Shown here piece by piece: positions 18,975 through 27,386 of a DNA stretch of 64,000 nucleotides; position 1 is the first letter of the stretch, and each line of letters opens with the position of its first letter. The notes under the pieces are model-generated. The model made no database searches and was not told where the DNA came from. It worked only from the letters and a program-made list of their open reading frames with translations. Source of the DNA: Bacteroidales bacterium UBA3843. Its GTDB lineage: Bacteria > Bacteroidota > Bacteroidia > Bacteroidales > Paludibacteraceae. The position numbers were made by a program, and so were the translations under genes. Location of the stretch: assembly GCA_002392745.1 (NCBI GenBank), contig DGHR01000018.1, forward strand, positions 2,744-66,743, in the 5' to 3' direction.

Positions 18975-20457
18975 TCGTAAATATCCATTTCTATTATTGG
19001 TTGTGGGAATCCTGGCCTCTTGTGCAGGCGGTCAGGATCCTACACCCCCTGCTCCGGATGCACAAGCTTTGGCTTTCCCTGGGGCAGAAGGTGGTGGTAA
19101 GTATACGGCTGGAGGTCGTGGCGGTATGGTTTGTCACGTGACAACTCTCACGGACGATGATAACGACCGCGGATCCCTGCGTTATAATCTTTCGCTACCT
19201 GGTTCAAAAACAATCGTTTTTGATGTGTCTGGAACCATTAACCTGACGCGTCAGTTGGATATTACCGAAGGAGCACTTACTATTGCAGGGCAAACAGCTC
19301 CGGGAGATGGTATTTGTATAGCTGGGTTTCCGATAGTGGTTAAAGCCAGCAATGTGATTATACGTTTCCTTCGCTTCCGTATGGGAGACCAGAACAAGGT
19401 GGAGGGCGATGCGCTCACTATCAACGACCGCAGAAACATCATCATTGACCACTGCTCCTTCTCTTGGAGTACCGACGAGTGTGTCAGTGTGTATGGTAAT
19501 ACCAATTTTACACTTCAATACTGTTTTATTACTGAGAGTTTGCGCACCTCTGTTCACGACAAAGGATCGCATGGTTATGGCGGTATATGGGGAGGTACCA
19601 ATGCTTCCTTCCATCATAATTTGTTAGCGCACCACGATTCGCGTAACCCGCGTTTCGACCATGACTTTGTAAATACCAAATGCGCTGGACCCATTGATTA
19701 TGTCAACAATGTGATCTTCAACTGGGGTGGTAACTCTGCTTATGGGGGAGAAGGAACTAATAAAGGTGCTGGTGGACGCCATATTAACATGGTGAATAAC
19801 TATTACAAATACGGCCCGGCAACCTCTAAAAAATCTCGTATCGTAAACCCGACGACAAGCTGTGCTGACAACTGCGGTAAATCTCCTGGAGGTACAGTGG
19901 AACCGGGTAAGTTCTATATCACAGGTAATTATGTTGATGGCAATACTACCGTCACTAACGACAACTGGCAGGGCGTTGATCCTGATGAGTCGGACAAGAA
20001 AGATCTCTGTAAGGCTGCAGCCCGTTGGAGTGATGGCTTGACTGCACTTACGAACGAACAATCTGCTCTGGACGCGTATGAGACGGTGCTTGCGAAAGCG
20101 GGTTGCTCTCTCCATCGTGATGCCGTAGATCTGCGTATAGTAGAAGATGTACGTAATGGAATCGTTCGGAATGGACAAACGGTAACTTCATCAACGGTGA
20201 CCGGAAGCGTCACTCCTAAAAAAGGTCAGATTAGTAAGGGAGGACTCATAGATACACCTTCTGACGTCGGAGGATACCCGGATTTGGCTTCCAAAACGGC
20301 ACCCGTGGATACCGATCATGATGGTATGCCGGACGAATGGGAAGACGCTAACGGACTGGATAAAAACAATCTTTCCGACGGCAAAATATGTACGTTGGAC
20401 GAGAATTATACCAATCTGGAGGTCTATCTGAATAGTTTGGTACAAGATTTGTTCTAA
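18964..20457 (+). CDS. Pectate lyase-like lipoprotein (PL1 family)
   Basis: The start at 18964 overlaps the susD end and gives a lipoprotein signal (VVGILASC). The 497-aa product begins with ALAFPGAEGGGKYTAGGRGG and GSLRYNL, the hallmark of Bacteroidetes PL1 pectate lyases, followed by a right-handed beta-helix rich in Asn ladders (IIIDHCSFSWS, NLLAHHDSRNPRF). The C terminus has DTDHDGMPDEWEDANGL and NLEVYLN, common in this group. The family cleaves polygalacturonan by beta-elimination with Ca2+. As a surface lipoprotein it would make oligomers for the SusCD pair. Confidence 0.9.
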   Translation: MVISRKYPFLLLVVGILASCAGGQDPTPPAPDAQALAFPGAEGGGKYTAGGRGGMVCHVTTLTDDDNDRGSLRYNLSLPGSKTIVFDVSGTINLTRQLDITEGALTIAGQTAPGDGICIAGFPIVVKASNVIIRFLRFRMGDQNKVEGDALTINDRRNIIIDHCSFSWSTDECVSVYGNTNFTLQYCFITESLRTSVHDKGSHGYGGIWGGTNASFHHNLLAHHDSRNPRFDHDFVNTKCAGPIDYVNNVIFNWGGNSAYGGEGTNKGAGGRHINMVNNYYKYGPATSKKSRIVNPTTSCADNCGKSPGGTVEPGKFYITGNYVDGNTTVTNDNWQGVDPDESDKKDLCKAAARWSDGLTALTNEQSALDAYETVLAKAGCSLHRDAVDLRIVEDVRNGIVRNGQTVTSSTVTGSVTPKKGQISKGGLIDTPSDVGGYPDLASKTAPVDTDHDGMPDEWEDANGLDKNNLSDGKICTLDENYTNLEVYLNSLVQDLF

Positions 20458-20484
20458 TCTTTTCGAACTCTAAAAGAAACAAAT

Positions 20485-22005
20485 ATGAGAAAACTAATTC
20501 TTTCTGTGGTTGCGTTGATTAGCATTAGCGCTATGGCGCAGACCAAGTATTCCCATTATTATCAGGATCTCCCGTGCGCGGTTGAGCAGGTTCAGGAGGT
20601 CGTAATACCCGACTATACGGTAAATATCGTGGATTTCGGGGGCGTCGGCGATGGTGTTACGGACAACACAGAAGCGTTCGCCAAGGCACTCAAACACCTG
20701 AAAAAACAAGGTGGAGGACACCTCAATGTACCCGACGGAAAATGGCTCACAGGACCTATCAAACTGGTAAGCAACCTCGACCTGCATCTCGCTGACAATG
20801 CCGTTATTCTGGGTTCTACCAACAAGGAACTCTATATCCAGAAATCCGACTCCCTCCGCGACGGTTCCAAGAAATGCCACGCGCTTATCTATGGCTCCAA
20901 ATTGGAGAATGTATCCATCACAGGCCGCGGCACTATTGATGGTCAGGGTATCTACTGGCGCCCGATTAAGCAGAAGAAAGTGATGGCTCCCGAGGTTATT
21001 GCTGCGGATGGCAATGTATGGGACGAAGTGCTCGCAATGGGAGGTGTCACCCGTCCGGATGGCAACAGCAAGAAATGGCTTGTGTGGTATCCCTTCAATC
21101 TCAATAAGGACCTCAATATCCCCAATATTGCCTCCGACCCGATTATTCAGGAGAAGATGCGTCCGCATCTGGTCAATATCACCGACTCCAAGAATGTCCT
21201 CCTGGAGAATGTGCACCTGCTCAATTCGCCGAAGTTCCACTTCGTGCCTACGCGCGTGCAAAACCTTATTATTGATGGTGTCAACATCCGCTGCCCCCAT
21301 TGGGCGCAGAACGGCGATGCTATGGACCCGGGTAATATCCAGGTGGCGCTGATTGTTAATTGCAACATATCCTGCGGTGACGATGGTATCTGTATGAAAG
21401 GCGGTGTGGGACAAAAGGGTGTGGATGCCGGACCGCAACGCGATTTCCTCATCACCAACGATACCGTCTATCGTGCACACGGCGGCTTTGTCATCGGTTC
21501 TGAGTTCTCCGGCGGTATGCAGCGCCTGGTGGTCAAAGACTGCCGCTTCGAAGGAACCGATATCGGTTGCCGCTTCAAATCGGCTCCGGGACGTGGAGGA
21601 TGGTGCGAGGATATCTATTGCTATAATATCATCATGAAGGATATCCGCGAATCCGCATTCCTCATCTCCTCCGGCTATGCCGACAAGGGAGCAGGCGTAT
21701 CCGCTACCGACTCGGACAACAAGGATGCGTTCTTCCCTGACTGGTCCAACATGACCTTCCGCAACATCACCTGCATCGGTTCCAAACAGGCTGTCGATAT
21801 CCAGGGACTCAAAGGCAAACCGGTCCACAATATCCTCTTCGACCAGGTAACCATCATCGGTAACCGCGGCGGTATCAAGATGGAGTATGCGGAGAATATC
21901 AACTTCACTAACTGCCAGATTAATCCCAAACCTATGCCGATTACGGACTACAAAAAGATCAAAAATGTCTTCTATAACGGCAAAGATCCGGACGCTGCGG
22001 AATAA
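20485..22005 (+). CDS. Glycoside hydrolase family 28 polygalacturonase
   Basis: The 506-aa product has a signal peptide ending AMA-QT, so it is likely periplasmic. It has the GH28 start (VVDFGGVGDGVTDNTEAF-like, here IVDFGGVGDGVTDNTEAF) and the four family motifs in order: NGDAMDPG (in place of NTDG), CGDDGICMKGG, AHGGFVIGSE and CRFKSAPGRGG. The catalytic aspartates of the first two motifs are present. GH28 enzymes hydrolyse galacturonic acid linkages, so this enzyme probably trims the oligomers imported by SusCD. It ends the operon. Confidence 0.92.
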   Translation: MRKLILSVVALISISAMAQTKYSHYYQDLPCAVEQVQEVVIPDYTVNIVDFGGVGDGVTDNTEAFAKALKHLKKQGGGHLNVPDGKWLTGPIKLVSNLDLHLADNAVILGSTNKELYIQKSDSLRDGSKKCHALIYGSKLENVSITGRGTIDGQGIYWRPIKQKKVMAPEVIAADGNVWDEVLAMGGVTRPDGNSKKWLVWYPFNLNKDLNIPNIASDPIIQEKMRPHLVNITDSKNVLLENVHLLNSPKFHFVPTRVQNLIIDGVNIRCPHWAQNGDAMDPGNIQVALIVNCNISCGDDGICMKGGVGQKGVDAGPQRDFLITNDTVYRAHGGFVIGSEFSGGMQRLVVKDCRFEGTDIGCRFKSAPGRGGWCEDIYCYNIIMKDIRESAFLISSGYADKGAGVSATDSDNKDAFFPDWSNMTFRNITCIGSKQAVDIQGLKGKPVHNILFDQVTIIGNRGGIKMEYAENINFTNCQINPKPMPITDYKKIKNVFYNGKDPDAAE

Positions 22006-22040
22006 AAAGGCAAAAAATCTACATTTTTCGGCAATATATA

Positions 22041-22072
22041 CTTGTATGTTTCCGAAAAATGTAGTACCTTTG
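22041..22072 (+). promoter_or_regulatory. Promoter of the 231-aa secreted protein
   Basis: CTTG (22041-22044), 20-nt spacer, TACCTTTG (22065-22072), 64 bp before the ATG. Confidence 0.8.
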
Positions 22073-22136
22073 CAGCAGATTTGTAAAACGAATATTATAA
22101 TTAACTTTAATACTAACAATTTAAAACTCAACAATT

Positions 22137-22832
22137 ATGAAGAAATTTTTCCTCTTCGCAGCAGCTGCTGTTGCAGCTCTCACTGTAAACGCTAAGGTTT
22201 ACGATTTCGCTGGCATTCAATCGGATGCCATTACCGTAGATGAACAAGGTGCTGTATCTACCTACACTATGGACCAAGGTAAAGAAACAGAACAAACAAT
22301 GCCTTCTGTTAACTACACTTCTACAGTTGGTACTTTGATGAATGTTACTCTCAATGGCTTCGATGGTTTGACTATTCAATATAAGAATGGTAATGAAACC
22401 AAGGACGGTCACAAAGACAACATATTGAAGTTTGCTGAGAAATACATGCAGGCAGATGGTAAGAATGTAGTACTGGTTATTACTGGTCTTAAAATGGATG
22501 ACGTGATTTCTTTGGCTGTTACAGCAAAAGGAAAAGATGGAACTGCTTTCTCTTCTCCTGATGAGAGCGCTTCTGCTGACAAGGGTAATGTAGAAAAACT
22601 CGCACAGGGCGATCCTGAAGCAATCCTGAAATTCTATGCGAATGGTAGCACTGTTACTTTGAAGGAGACTGCTGGTGGTTTCCGCGTACGTGCAATTGGT
22701 ATCAATGAGGATGTTGCTCAAGGTATCGAGAATGTTACTGAGACTATTAAGGCTCAGAAAGTATTCGAGAACGGCCAACTCGTTATCATCAAGAACGGTG
22801 TTCGTTACAACGCTCTCGGCGTAGCTCTCTAA
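22137..22832 (+). CDS. Secreted protein with short C-terminal sorting-like motif
   Basis: The 231-aa product has a signal peptide (MKKFFLFAAAAVAALTVNA) and a mainly beta-rich middle with no domain I recognise. Its last residues (ENGQLVIIKNGVRYNALGV) share a pattern with the ends of the proteins at 695 and 47179: hydrophobic, NG, two hydrophobic pairs, Arg/Lys, Tyr, then Gly. This is like the short Por/T9SS-type sorting tail of Bacteroidetes. It is a single gene with its own promoter and terminator, and its codon use looks highly biased, which fits a well expressed surface protein. Confidence 0.8.
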   Translation: MKKFFLFAAAAVAALTVNAKVYDFAGIQSDAITVDEQGAVSTYTMDQGKETEQTMPSVNYTSTVGTLMNVTLNGFDGLTIQYKNGNETKDGHKDNILKFAEKYMQADGKNVVLVITGLKMDDVISLAVTAKGKDGTAFSSPDESASADKGNVEKLAQGDPEAILKFYANGSTVTLKETAGGFRVRAIGINEDVAQGIENVTETIKAQKVFENGQLVIIKNGVRYNALGVAL

Positions 22833-22856
22833 TCTAAGTTGCATCGCGTTGAATAA

Positions 22857-22887
22857 AAATGCAGACCTTCGGGCCTGCATTTTTTTA
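22857..22887 (+). terminator. Terminator of the 231-aa protein gene
   Basis: AAATGCAG and CTGCATTT form the stem around an ACC-TTCG-GGC core, followed by seven T. Confidence 0.85.
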
Positions 22888-22930
22888 TTGCTCAAAGAAA
22901 TTTCTTTCGAACGCTCTGTTCAAAAATAAA

Positions 22931-22970
22931 ACGTTAGTTGTTCTTGGTGATTCTTAGTGATACTTAGTGA
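22931..22970. repeat. Four-unit 10-bp array (TTCTTAGTGA type)
   Basis: Units ACGTTAGTTG, TTCTTGGTGA, TTCTTAGTGA and TACTTAGTGA follow without gap in the space between two convergent genes. Confidence 0.7.
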
Positions 22971-23054
22971 TTATCGAGCCCCTGTCGAGTTGGTTACACG
23001 GCAATGGAACGGTAACGCTAAAACTTGTTGAAGAAAAAGAATAGAGATTCGATT

Positions 23055-24644
23055 TTAATGTTTACCTGCAATCTTCAGTGCGGCGTTGATGCCGTCGAGG
23101 GCAGACGAAGTGATACCTCCGGCATAGCCCGCGCCTTCGCCGCATGGGTAAAGCCCCGGAGTGTTAATCGATTCTAATGTCTCCGGGTCACGGGGGATAC
23201 GTACGGCACTGCTGCTCCGACTCTCTACGCCTACGATAACTGCATCGTTTGTCAGGAAACCCGGATATTTCTTGTCAAAATCCCGGAAACCTTGTTGCAG
23301 CCGCTTGCCGATGAAAGGCGGCAGCCATAGGTCCAGCCTGCTTGGTATGATTCCCGGCAGATAACTGCATGGCGGCAGATTCTTGCTCGCTCTGCCTTCC
23401 ACGAAATCCCGCATCCTCTGCGCCGGAGCAACAGCTGATGCCATTATTCTTTGTCCCTCCCTCTCAGGGAGGGCTGGGGAGAGGTTGTGGCTCTGTTTGA
23501 ATGCCTCGCGTTCCAATGCTTCCTGATATTCCAGTCCGCGAAGCGGATCATCGCCTGGCAGGTCTTCCGGATTAATCTGCACCACCATTCCGCTGTTGGC
23601 GTAGGGCGAGTTACGATGACTGGCACTCATTCCGTTTACCACGCAACTGTCCGCCGAACTGCCGGCAGGCACAATATGTCCGCCCGGACACATGCAAAAA
23701 GAATATACGCCTCGCCCGTCCACTTGCGTCACTAAACTGTATGAAGCGTTACCGACATATTGGATGAGTTCTGATGGCTGACGGCTCACGGCTGATGGCT
23801 TCAGATGGTACATCAACTTGTTGATGAGTGCCTGCGGGTGTTCGGCGCGTACGCCCATGGCAAAACCCTTGGCTTCTAACGCAACACCTTCTGCGGCTAA
23901 CATCCGATATGTATCATGCGCCGAGTGCCCGATGGCAAGGATTATGGGTAATTCTTTCCCTTGTCCTTTATCCCCTTCCTTCGTACATCGTACTTCGCTC
24001 CTTCGTACATCTTTGAGGCTTGTAATGCAAGTCTCAAAGTATATCTCTCCTCCGTGCTCGAGAATGCACTCGCGCATCCGTTTGATGATACCCGGCAGTT
24101 TGTCACTTCCGATATGTGCATGAGCCTCATAGAGTACGGTGTCCGCTGCCCCGAAATAATGGAATATCTCCATCACCCGCTGCATGTTTCCCCGTTTCTT
24201 GGAACGGGAGAACAACTTGCCGTCTGAGAAGGTGCCTGCGCCGCCTTCGCCGAAGCAGTAGTTCGACTCAGGATTCAAACCCTCATTCCTGTTCAGCAGA
24301 GCTATATCCTTCTTCCGCGCGCTGACTTCTTTCCCGCGCTCATAGATAATGGGCTTAATCCCATGCTCCAGTAGTGTCAACGCTGCAAATAACCCGGCTG
24401 GACCGGCACCGATAATTATCGCCTTCCGCTCCGCTTCATGCACATCCCTGTACGCCGGCGGCTCGTACTTCGTACTTCGTACTTCATCCTTTGCTACGGG
24501 GTTCCCTTCTTCGTCCGTTAATACGGTTAGATGCACCTTCAGCTCACGCTGACGTGCATCTACACTCCGCTTTACAATCCGCCACCGCTGAGAGGCCTCG
24601 TATGCTTCTTTCGGAGATAATATATACTGCTTCGTATTCTCCAA
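23055..24644 (-). CDS. FAD-dependent oxidoreductase (COG2509-like)
   Basis: The 529-aa product has the FAD-binding glycine motif (IIIGAGPAGLFAALTLLEHG, about 75-94) and the conserved blocks NYCFGEGGAGTFSDGKL, AIGHSAHDTYRML and YSFCMCPGGHIVPA of the uncharacterised FAD-dependent dehydrogenase family COG2509. The reaction is unknown. The start appears to be TTG (24642-24644), next to a GC-rich element after recA. Four segments of the reading frame are made of short repeat arrays (near residues 52-61, 212-230, 282-290 and 385-398) and look like insertions relative to the conserved fold. Confidence 0.85.
   Translation of the reverse strand: MENTKQYILSPKEAYEASQRWRIVKRSVDARQRELKVHLTVLTDEEGNPVAKDEVRSTKYEPPAYRDVHEAERKAIIIGAGPAGLFAALTLLEHGIKPIIYERGKEVSARKKDIALLNRNEGLNPESNYCFGEGGAGTFSDGKLFSRSKKRGNMQRVMEIFHYFGAADTVLYEAHAHIGSDKLPGIIKRMRECILEHGGEIYFETCITSLKDVRRSEVRCTKEGDKGQGKELPIILAIGHSAHDTYRMLAAEGVALEAKGFAMGVRAEHPQALINKLMYHLKPSAVSRQPSELIQYVGNASYSLVTQVDGRGVYSFCMCPGGHIVPAGSSADSCVVNGMSASHRNSPYANSGMVVQINPEDLPGDDPLRGLEYQEALEREAFKQSHNLSPALPEREGQRIMASAVAPAQRMRDFVEGRASKNLPPCSYLPGIIPSRLDLWLPPFIGKRLQQGFRDFDKKYPGFLTNDAVIVGVESRSSSAVRIPRDPETLESINTPGLYPCGEGAGYAGGITSSALDGINAALKIAGKH
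23453..23490 (-). repeat. Family E element in frame inside the FAD oxidoreductase gene
   Basis: CCCTCCC pairs with GGGAGGG and is followed by GGGGAGAGGTTGT (23476-23488). The same 13 bases recur at 24675-24687 in the intergenic copy next to recA. In the gene it encodes the segment LSPALPEREG. Confidence 0.75.
23773..23800 (-). repeat. Four heptamers in frame inside the FAD oxidoreductase gene
   Basis: GATGGCT, GACGGCT, CACGGCT, GATGGCT, exactly 28 bp; encodes SAVSRQPSE. Confidence 0.75.
23954..24010 (-). repeat. Eight heptamers in frame inside the FAD oxidoreductase gene
   Basis: CTTTCCC, TTGTCCT, TTATCCC, CTTCCTT, then CGTACAT, CGTACTT, CGCTCCT(T), CGTACAT. It encodes a charged segment with RRSEVRCTKEGDKGQGK. 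GTACATCGTACTT (23983-23995) recurs at 36274-36286 on the other strand. Confidence 0.7.
24464..24491 (-). repeat. Four heptamers in frame inside the FAD oxidoreductase gene
   Basis: CGTACTT three times, then CATCCTT; exactly 28 bp. It encodes DEVRSTKYE. Confidence 0.75.
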
Positions 24645-24650
24645 ACTATT

Positions 24651-24687
24651 CTCCCTCCATTGATGGGAGGGGCGGGGGAGAGGTTGT
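24651..24687. repeat. Family E element between recA and the FAD oxidoreductase gene
   Basis: CTCCCTCC, a short centre, GGGAGGG, then GGGGAGAGGTTGT running into the recA stop codon. Confidence 0.7.
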
Positions 24688-25727
24688 TACTTGCCTATTT
24701 TCGAGAGAATGGTTTCCAGGCCTTTTTCTTTGACAGCTTCGTTAATCTTGGTCTCCAGTTCGTCACACAGCTCCGGATTGTCCTGCAATGTAGCCTTCAC
24801 GTTGTCGCGACCTTGGCCGAGCTTCGTGTCGCCGTAGCTGAAGAACGAACCGCTCTTCTTGATAATCTCGGCGGCTACTGCGAAATCCAGAATCTCGCCG
24901 ATACGTGAGATACCTTCGTTGAACATCAGGTCAAACTCTGCTTTCTTGAATGGTGGGGCCACCTTGTTCTTTACTACCTTGACGCGTACTTGGTTACCCT
25001 TGATGTTATCGCCGTCCTTGATTTGGCCTGTCTTGCGGATATCCAGACGTACGCTGGCATAGAACTTCAATGCATTACCGCCGGTGGTGGTCTCCGGATT
25101 GCCGAACATCACGCCGATTTTCTCGCGCAGTTGGTTGATAAAGATGACGGTGGTGCCTGTCTTGTTGACAGAAGCGGTCATCTTGCGCAGCGCCTGCGAC
25201 ATCAGTCGGGCTTGCAGACCTACTTTGTTGTCGCCCATCTCGCCGGCAATCTCTGCTTTGGGAGTCAATGCGGCTACCGAGTCAATGACAATCAAGTCCA
25301 CTGCGGCCGAACGAATCAGTTCGTCGGCGATATCCAACGCCTGCTCGCCGCTATCGGGCTGGGCTATCAGTAATTCGTTGATGTTGACACCCAGTTTCTC
25401 GGCATAGAAACGGTCGAAAGCATGTTCGGCATCGATGATCGCAGCTATACCGCCTGCTTTCTGCACTTCCGCCATCGCATGAATAGCGAGGGTGGTCTTT
25501 CCTGATGACTCCGGACCGTATATCTCAATAATACGCCCCTTGGGATAACCGCCTACGCCCAGCGCAAGGTTTAATCCTATACTGCCGGTCGGGATAACGG
25601 GTACATTTTCGATGTTTTCATCGCCCAGACGCATGATGGCGCCTTTGCCGTAGTCTTTGTCAATCTTTGCCATCGCAGCCTGTAGTGCTTTCAACTTGTC
25701 AGCGGATGGTCCTTGTTTCTCTGCCAT
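24687..25727 (-). CDS. recA: Recombinase RecA
   Basis: The 346-aa product is a full RecA: N-terminal helix domain, MAW motif-like LALGVGGYPKGRIIEIYG, Walker A GPESSGKTT (about 70-78), Walker B LIVIDSVAAL, loop L1 EIAGEMGDN, loop L2 region with NQLREKIGVMFGNPETTTGG, and the C-terminal domain. RecA forms filaments on single-stranded DNA for homologous recombination and DNA damage response. It has a strong own promoter behind nth and an inverted repeat at the expected start site, suggesting regulation. Confidence 0.98.
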   Translation of the reverse strand: MAEKQGPSADKLKALQAAMAKIDKDYGKGAIMRLGDENIENVPVIPTGSIGLNLALGVGGYPKGRIIEIYGPESSGKTTLAIHAMAEVQKAGGIAAIIDAEHAFDRFYAEKLGVNINELLIAQPDSGEQALDIADELIRSAAVDLIVIDSVAALTPKAEIAGEMGDNKVGLQARLMSQALRKMTASVNKTGTTVIFINQLREKIGVMFGNPETTTGGNALKFYASVRLDIRKTGQIKDGDNIKGNQVRVKVVKNKVAPPFKKAEFDLMFNEGISRIGEILDFAVAAEIIKKSGSFFSYGDTKLGQGRDNVKATLQDNPELCDELETKINEAVKEKGLETILSKIGK

Positions 25728-25763
25728 AATATCGTTGTTTTAATTATTTTCGATATGTCGATT

Positions 25764-25787
25764 TACCGAGACCTCAAAATCTCGGTA
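25764..25787. promoter_or_regulatory. Inverted repeat at the recA start site (candidate operator)
   Basis: TACCGAGA (25764-25771) and TCTCGGTA (25780-25787) are perfect complements with an 8-nt centre. The repeat touches the -7 element and covers the expected transcription start. Confidence 0.6.
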
Positions 25788-25819
25788 CAAAATTACTAAA
25801 AAAAAATGATATACGCAAA
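25788..25819 (-). promoter_or_regulatory. recA promoter
   Basis: On the minus strand TTTG (25816-25819), 20-nt spacer, TAATTTTG (25788-25795). Confidence 0.85.
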
Positions 25820-25826
25820 ACGTACG

Positions 25827-26462
25827 TCATTTTTTCAGAAAATATCTGCAATAGGGTTGTAATCCGCATTGTTCGCAGTGGGGCCTGCGTGCCTGGCATA
25901 CATACCTTCCGTGTAGCAGTAGCCAGTGATGCGCCTTGGGAATAAGGTCTGCAGGAATATATTTTACCAACTGTTTTTCTGTCTGCAGCGGATTCTTGCT
26001 GCCTGTCGTTAGTCCTATTCGTTCGCTCACGCGGAAAATATGCGTGTCAACCGCCATTGTGGGTTGCTGCCATATGACGGCGCATACCACATTCGCTGTT
26101 TTTCTGCCCACGCCCTGCAGGGTCTGCAAATCATCTATATTGTCCGGCACAACACCGTGGTATACCTCTACAAGCCGTTTGGCCATCTCCACCAGATGTT
26201 CGGCTTTCGAGCGCGGGTAACTGACCGACTTGATATATTCGAACACTTCGTCGCTGCTGGACTTCGCCAATGCCTCTGCGGTCGGATAGGCCGCAAAGAG
26301 TGACGGAGTGACCATGTTCACCCGTTTGTCGGTGCATTGGGCAGACAGCATTACGGCTACCAGCAACTCATAGGGGTTGTTGTAATGCAGTTCGCTCTCC
26401 GCTACAGGCATGTTCGCTTCAAACCAAGAGAGAACGGATGAATATCGTTGTTTGGTTGTCAT
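25827..26462 (-). CDS. nth: Endonuclease III (DNA glycosylase/AP lyase)
   Basis: The 211-aa product has the helix-hairpin-helix LQGVGRKTANVV with the catalytic Lys, the catalytic Asp in AVDTHIFRVSER, and a C-terminal 4Fe-4S cluster with spacing C-x6-C-x2-C-x5-C (CQARRPHCEQCGLQPYC). The enzyme removes oxidised pyrimidines and cuts the abasic strand in base-excision repair. It lies 12 bp downstream of the DUF4924-like gene, and the recA -33 box begins directly after its stop, so repair genes cluster here. Confidence 0.95.
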   Translation of the reverse strand: MTTKQRYSSVLSWFEANMPVAESELHYNNPYELLVAVMLSAQCTDKRVNMVTPSLFAAYPTAEALAKSSSDEVFEYIKSVSYPRSKAEHLVEMAKRLVEVYHGVVPDNIDDLQTLQGVGRKTANVVCAVIWQQPTMAVDTHIFRVSERIGLTTGSKNPLQTEKQLVKYIPADLIPKAHHWLLLHGRYVCQARRPHCEQCGLQPYCRYFLKK

Positions 26463-26474
26463 GATGGTGTTTGG

Positions 26475-26933
26475 TTATTTCGATATACCATTATCGCGGT
26501 AAACGCGGCTTAAGAACTGCAGAACCTGCGTCACTTGCTCCTGAACGGTCGCAGTCTGAGGGGTTATCTCGCGTTTCTGCAGCCGCAACAGCATTACCTG
26601 ATAGAGCAAAACGAGGCCTGCCTCTATGTCGCTCATCGTGGGGCGGTCGGTCTTGGCCTTCAATAGGTTGAGCGAAGGTTGCAGACGCATGATAGCTGCG
26701 CGGTACATCGCATCCTCGTTCAACAACTGCGTGTGCAGCTCTTCCAACTCGTTTAAGGCATTTTGCGCCAACTGCAGATGACCGCTCTCGGTGATTCCCT
26801 CGCGGTGCATCATCTCGTTGAACTCTTGCAACTCCGCGTTCGCCTCTCCTTGTTGGGGGAAGGCGCGCAGATAATCCTCTATCTGCCATAGATATAGGAT
26901 GTATTCTGCTATATTGTCACGTTTCGATTTCAA
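26475..26933 (-). CDS. DUF4924-like protein
   Basis: The 152-aa product is mostly helical, with NIAEYILYLWQIEDYLRAFP near its start, the pattern I associate with the Bacteroidetes family DUF4924. Function is unknown. The start is TTG (26931-26933); no ATG lies nearby in frame. That codon sits at the edge of a GAGAATT-type repeat array that fills the whole gap to the upstream hslR gene. It ends 12 bp before nth. Confidence 0.7.
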   Translation of the reverse strand: MKSKRDNIAEYILYLWQIEDYLRAFPQQGEANAELQEFNEMMHREGITESGHLQLAQNALNELEELHTQLLNEDAMYRAAIMRLQPSLNLLKAKTDRPTMSDIEAGLVLLYQVMLLRLQKREITPQTATVQEQVTQVLQFLSRVYRDNGISK

Positions 26934-26984
26934 TTAATTCTCAATTTTTAATTCTCAATTCTCAATTCTCAATTCTCAATTCTC
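26934..26984 (-). repeat. GAGAATT heptamer array between hslR stop and the next start
   Basis: About six heptamers (GAGAATT on the minus strand). The TGA stop of hslR is formed within the first unit (GAG AAT TGA) and the next gene starts at TTG where the array ends. The same arrangement is found at 44367-44445. Confidence 0.8.
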
Positions 26985-27386
26985 CTCATCCTCCCAGTCT
27001 ATTTCGTCTAAATAGCTATCGCTCATAAACGTCTCTATCTCACGGCGGTCTTTCTTGGTCGGGCGTCCCGTGCCTCTGTCGCGGCTTCCGTTTCCTGCCA
27101 TGCGCGCCAACTCCAGCAACTCCAGTTGTTTGGGGTCTGTGCAATCACGCATGTATTCGGGTACTAACTTGGCTCCCAGACGGTTCTCGCTCAGTTGTAA
27201 CACCCGGTAGGTATAGGTAATCGGACCTTTGCGAACATTAAACTGGTCGCCTATCTTGAATGTCCGGCTGGGCTTCAGTTGCACACCGTTCATGGTAATC
27301 CGCCCGTTCTTGCAGGCGTCCGCGGCGATGGAGCGCGTCTTGTAGATGCGCATCGCCCACAGATATTTGTCAATCCGTACTTCCAT
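26976..27386 (-). CDS. hslR: Hsp15-like S4-domain RNA-binding protein
   Basis: The 136-aa product starts with an S4 domain (RIDKYLWAMRIYKTRSIAADACKNGRITMNG), followed by a basic and then an acidic tail (SYLDEIDWEDEEN). Hsp15 binds stalled 50S subunits carrying nascent chains. The stop codon lies in the GAGAATT array. The gene overlaps the preceding sulfatase gene by 17 bp, so the two are cotranscribed. Confidence 0.85.
   Translation of the reverse strand: MEVRIDKYLWAMRIYKTRSIAADACKNGRITMNGVQLKPSRTFKIGDQFNVRKGPITYTYRVLQLSENRLGAKLVPEYMRDCTDPKQLELLELARMAGNGSRDRGTGRPTKKDRREIETFMSDSYLDEIDWEDEEN

Noticed and set aside
20494..22134. Long minus-strand ORF opposite the polygalacturonase
   Set aside because: An antisense shadow of GH28 caused by codon bias; no family motifs.
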